A program made the translations under genes and the position numbers. Shown in pieces: positions 63,201 through 64,000 of a stretch of 64,000 nt of DNA. Each line of letters begins with the position of its first letter. The first letter of the stretch is position 1. Source of the stretch: Certhia americana. Its lineage: Eukaryota > Chordata > Aves > Passeriformes > Certhiidae. The notes under the pieces are model-generated. The model did not search any database. It had not been told where the DNA came from and saw only the letters and a list, made by a program, of their open reading frames with translations. The stretch spans positions 109,120,944 through 109,184,943 of the forward strand of contig CM031858.1 of the NCBI GenBank assembly GCA_018697195.1, in the 5' to 3' direction.

Positions 63201-64000
63201 GACAAGACTAATAACGCTGTGACCCTGAGATCATCAGCATTCACATCAAAGAGAGAATGGTGCCATTAAAATTTCAGAGTCTCAGCTTCTGTGTGGTTTA
63301 AAAACCTTGTGTGTCTTCCTTTTCATTTATTTGTTTGCTGTTGCTCCAACTCTATGTTTTTTTTAGCTTATTGCAGTAAATATCAGGACCAGAATCAGCA
63401 GTGTGGGATACTTCAACTTCTGCTCTGTAAATTTCATGCTTTGTACAGGACAATGACTAAAGATGACAAATATTTTCTAAGTTGTCACATACAATCACCC
63501 ATCTTCATACCCTGGTTTTATGTTTTTCTAAGGACTGTGGTAACAGATGTTTATGTGGTATAAATGAACAGATCAATTTTCTCACACCTGTGATGACTAG
63601 CATTAAGGAAGTTTACTTGCATTTGGCTTGATACCTGACCTTTACCTGTCATTCTCTACTACATCAAGTTACCATACTTCCATATCAATGTTCCTAGATT
63701 TTATTATAATCTAACTATGGCATATTTCTTGAGAAAGATTAAAAAACTTCCCTTTTAAGTTTAATTTTATTTTACAATGATGCTACAAATTTGATCTTTC
63801 ACTACTTCTTAATAATATTTTCTTTTAAGACTAGGAAGATACAGACGTTCAAGGGGTTTTCCGTAAAAAAACATTTATTTTAAAGCAAAGACACTATTAA
63901 TGGTGTTTACACATCAACTTTATAACTAGAATGCTAGCTAAGTCAACAAACAGTGTTTATATTGACTATTGTGGATTTAATACACTGGCATCTAAGCATA
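60223..64000. other. Single-copy AT-rich DNA
   Basis: No gene or transposon is recognisable in the last 3.8 kb. The only strong local feature is the A/C-rich repeat at 61739-61821. Confidence 0.5.
61739..61821. repeat. A/C-rich low-complexity tract with (CAAA)n
   Basis: The tract is A and C with almost no other base and ends in a clean CAAA tetranucleotide array at about 61798-61820. Confidence 0.9.

Noticed and set aside
1..64000. CRISPR arrays, operons, phage or prokaryotic features
   Set aside because: The repeats present are eukaryotic (CR1, LTR, microsatellites). There are no regularly spaced identical repeats with unique spacers and no prokaryotic gene structure.

Overview
The window looks like gene-poor, AT-rich nuclear DNA from a bird. 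The evidence is fourteen fragments of the avian CR1 non-LTR retrotransposon on both strands, adding up to about 5.6 kb. They are recognisable by decayed reverse-transcriptase C-terminal segments, by the conserved CR1 3' end and by the terminal ATTCTATG-type octamers. Two types of endogenous-retrovirus LTR-like repeat (about 2.7 kb) match families I associate with birds. The LTR that begins TGTCTTGGTTTGG suggests a songbird; that is an inference from memory, not a search result.

Layout: 1-4.1 kb single-copy DNA; 4.15-4.9 kb a 75-nt hairpin and a 145-bp tandem duplication; 5.2-6.7 kb a composite CR1 with +/-/+ blocks; 7.5-7.7 kb a CR1 3' end; 8.5-9.1 kb a 640-bp pyrimidine tract; 11.7-13.1 kb a minus-strand LTR-like repeat with a GC-rich core; 15.0-15.7 kb CR1(-) followed by an unassigned GC-richer stretch; 18.1-18.8 kb a plus-strand copy of the same LTR type; 22.8-23.6 kb CR1(-); 26.6 and 31.4 kb short CR1(+) ends; 28.85 kb a decayed tRNA-like segment; 29.65 kb a weak exon-like segment; 35.15-35.88 kb a solo LTR with an intact 5-bp target-site duplication; 37.5 and 47.1 kb CR1(+) ends; 49.1, 51.5 and 55.5 kb CR1(-) pieces; 59.5-60.2 kb CR1(+) with an inverted repeat at its 5' edge. 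Between these lie long single-copy stretches with only simple repeats, small palindromes and a few CpG-retaining patches.

I find no protein-coding gene that I can support. The longest open frames are low-complexity (8.4-9.3 kb), lie inside transposons, or are short and without recognisable domains. The window is probably intergenic or deep intronic. No operon-like or cooperating gene system is visible. The observations most worth checking are the hairpin at 4154-4228, the pyrimidine tract at 8482-9119, the tRNA-like segment at 28850-28920, the CpG-retaining patch at 25399-25453 and the structural history of the CR1 and LTR insertions. All family assignments were made by eye and should be confirmed with RepeatMasker and an avian repeat library.
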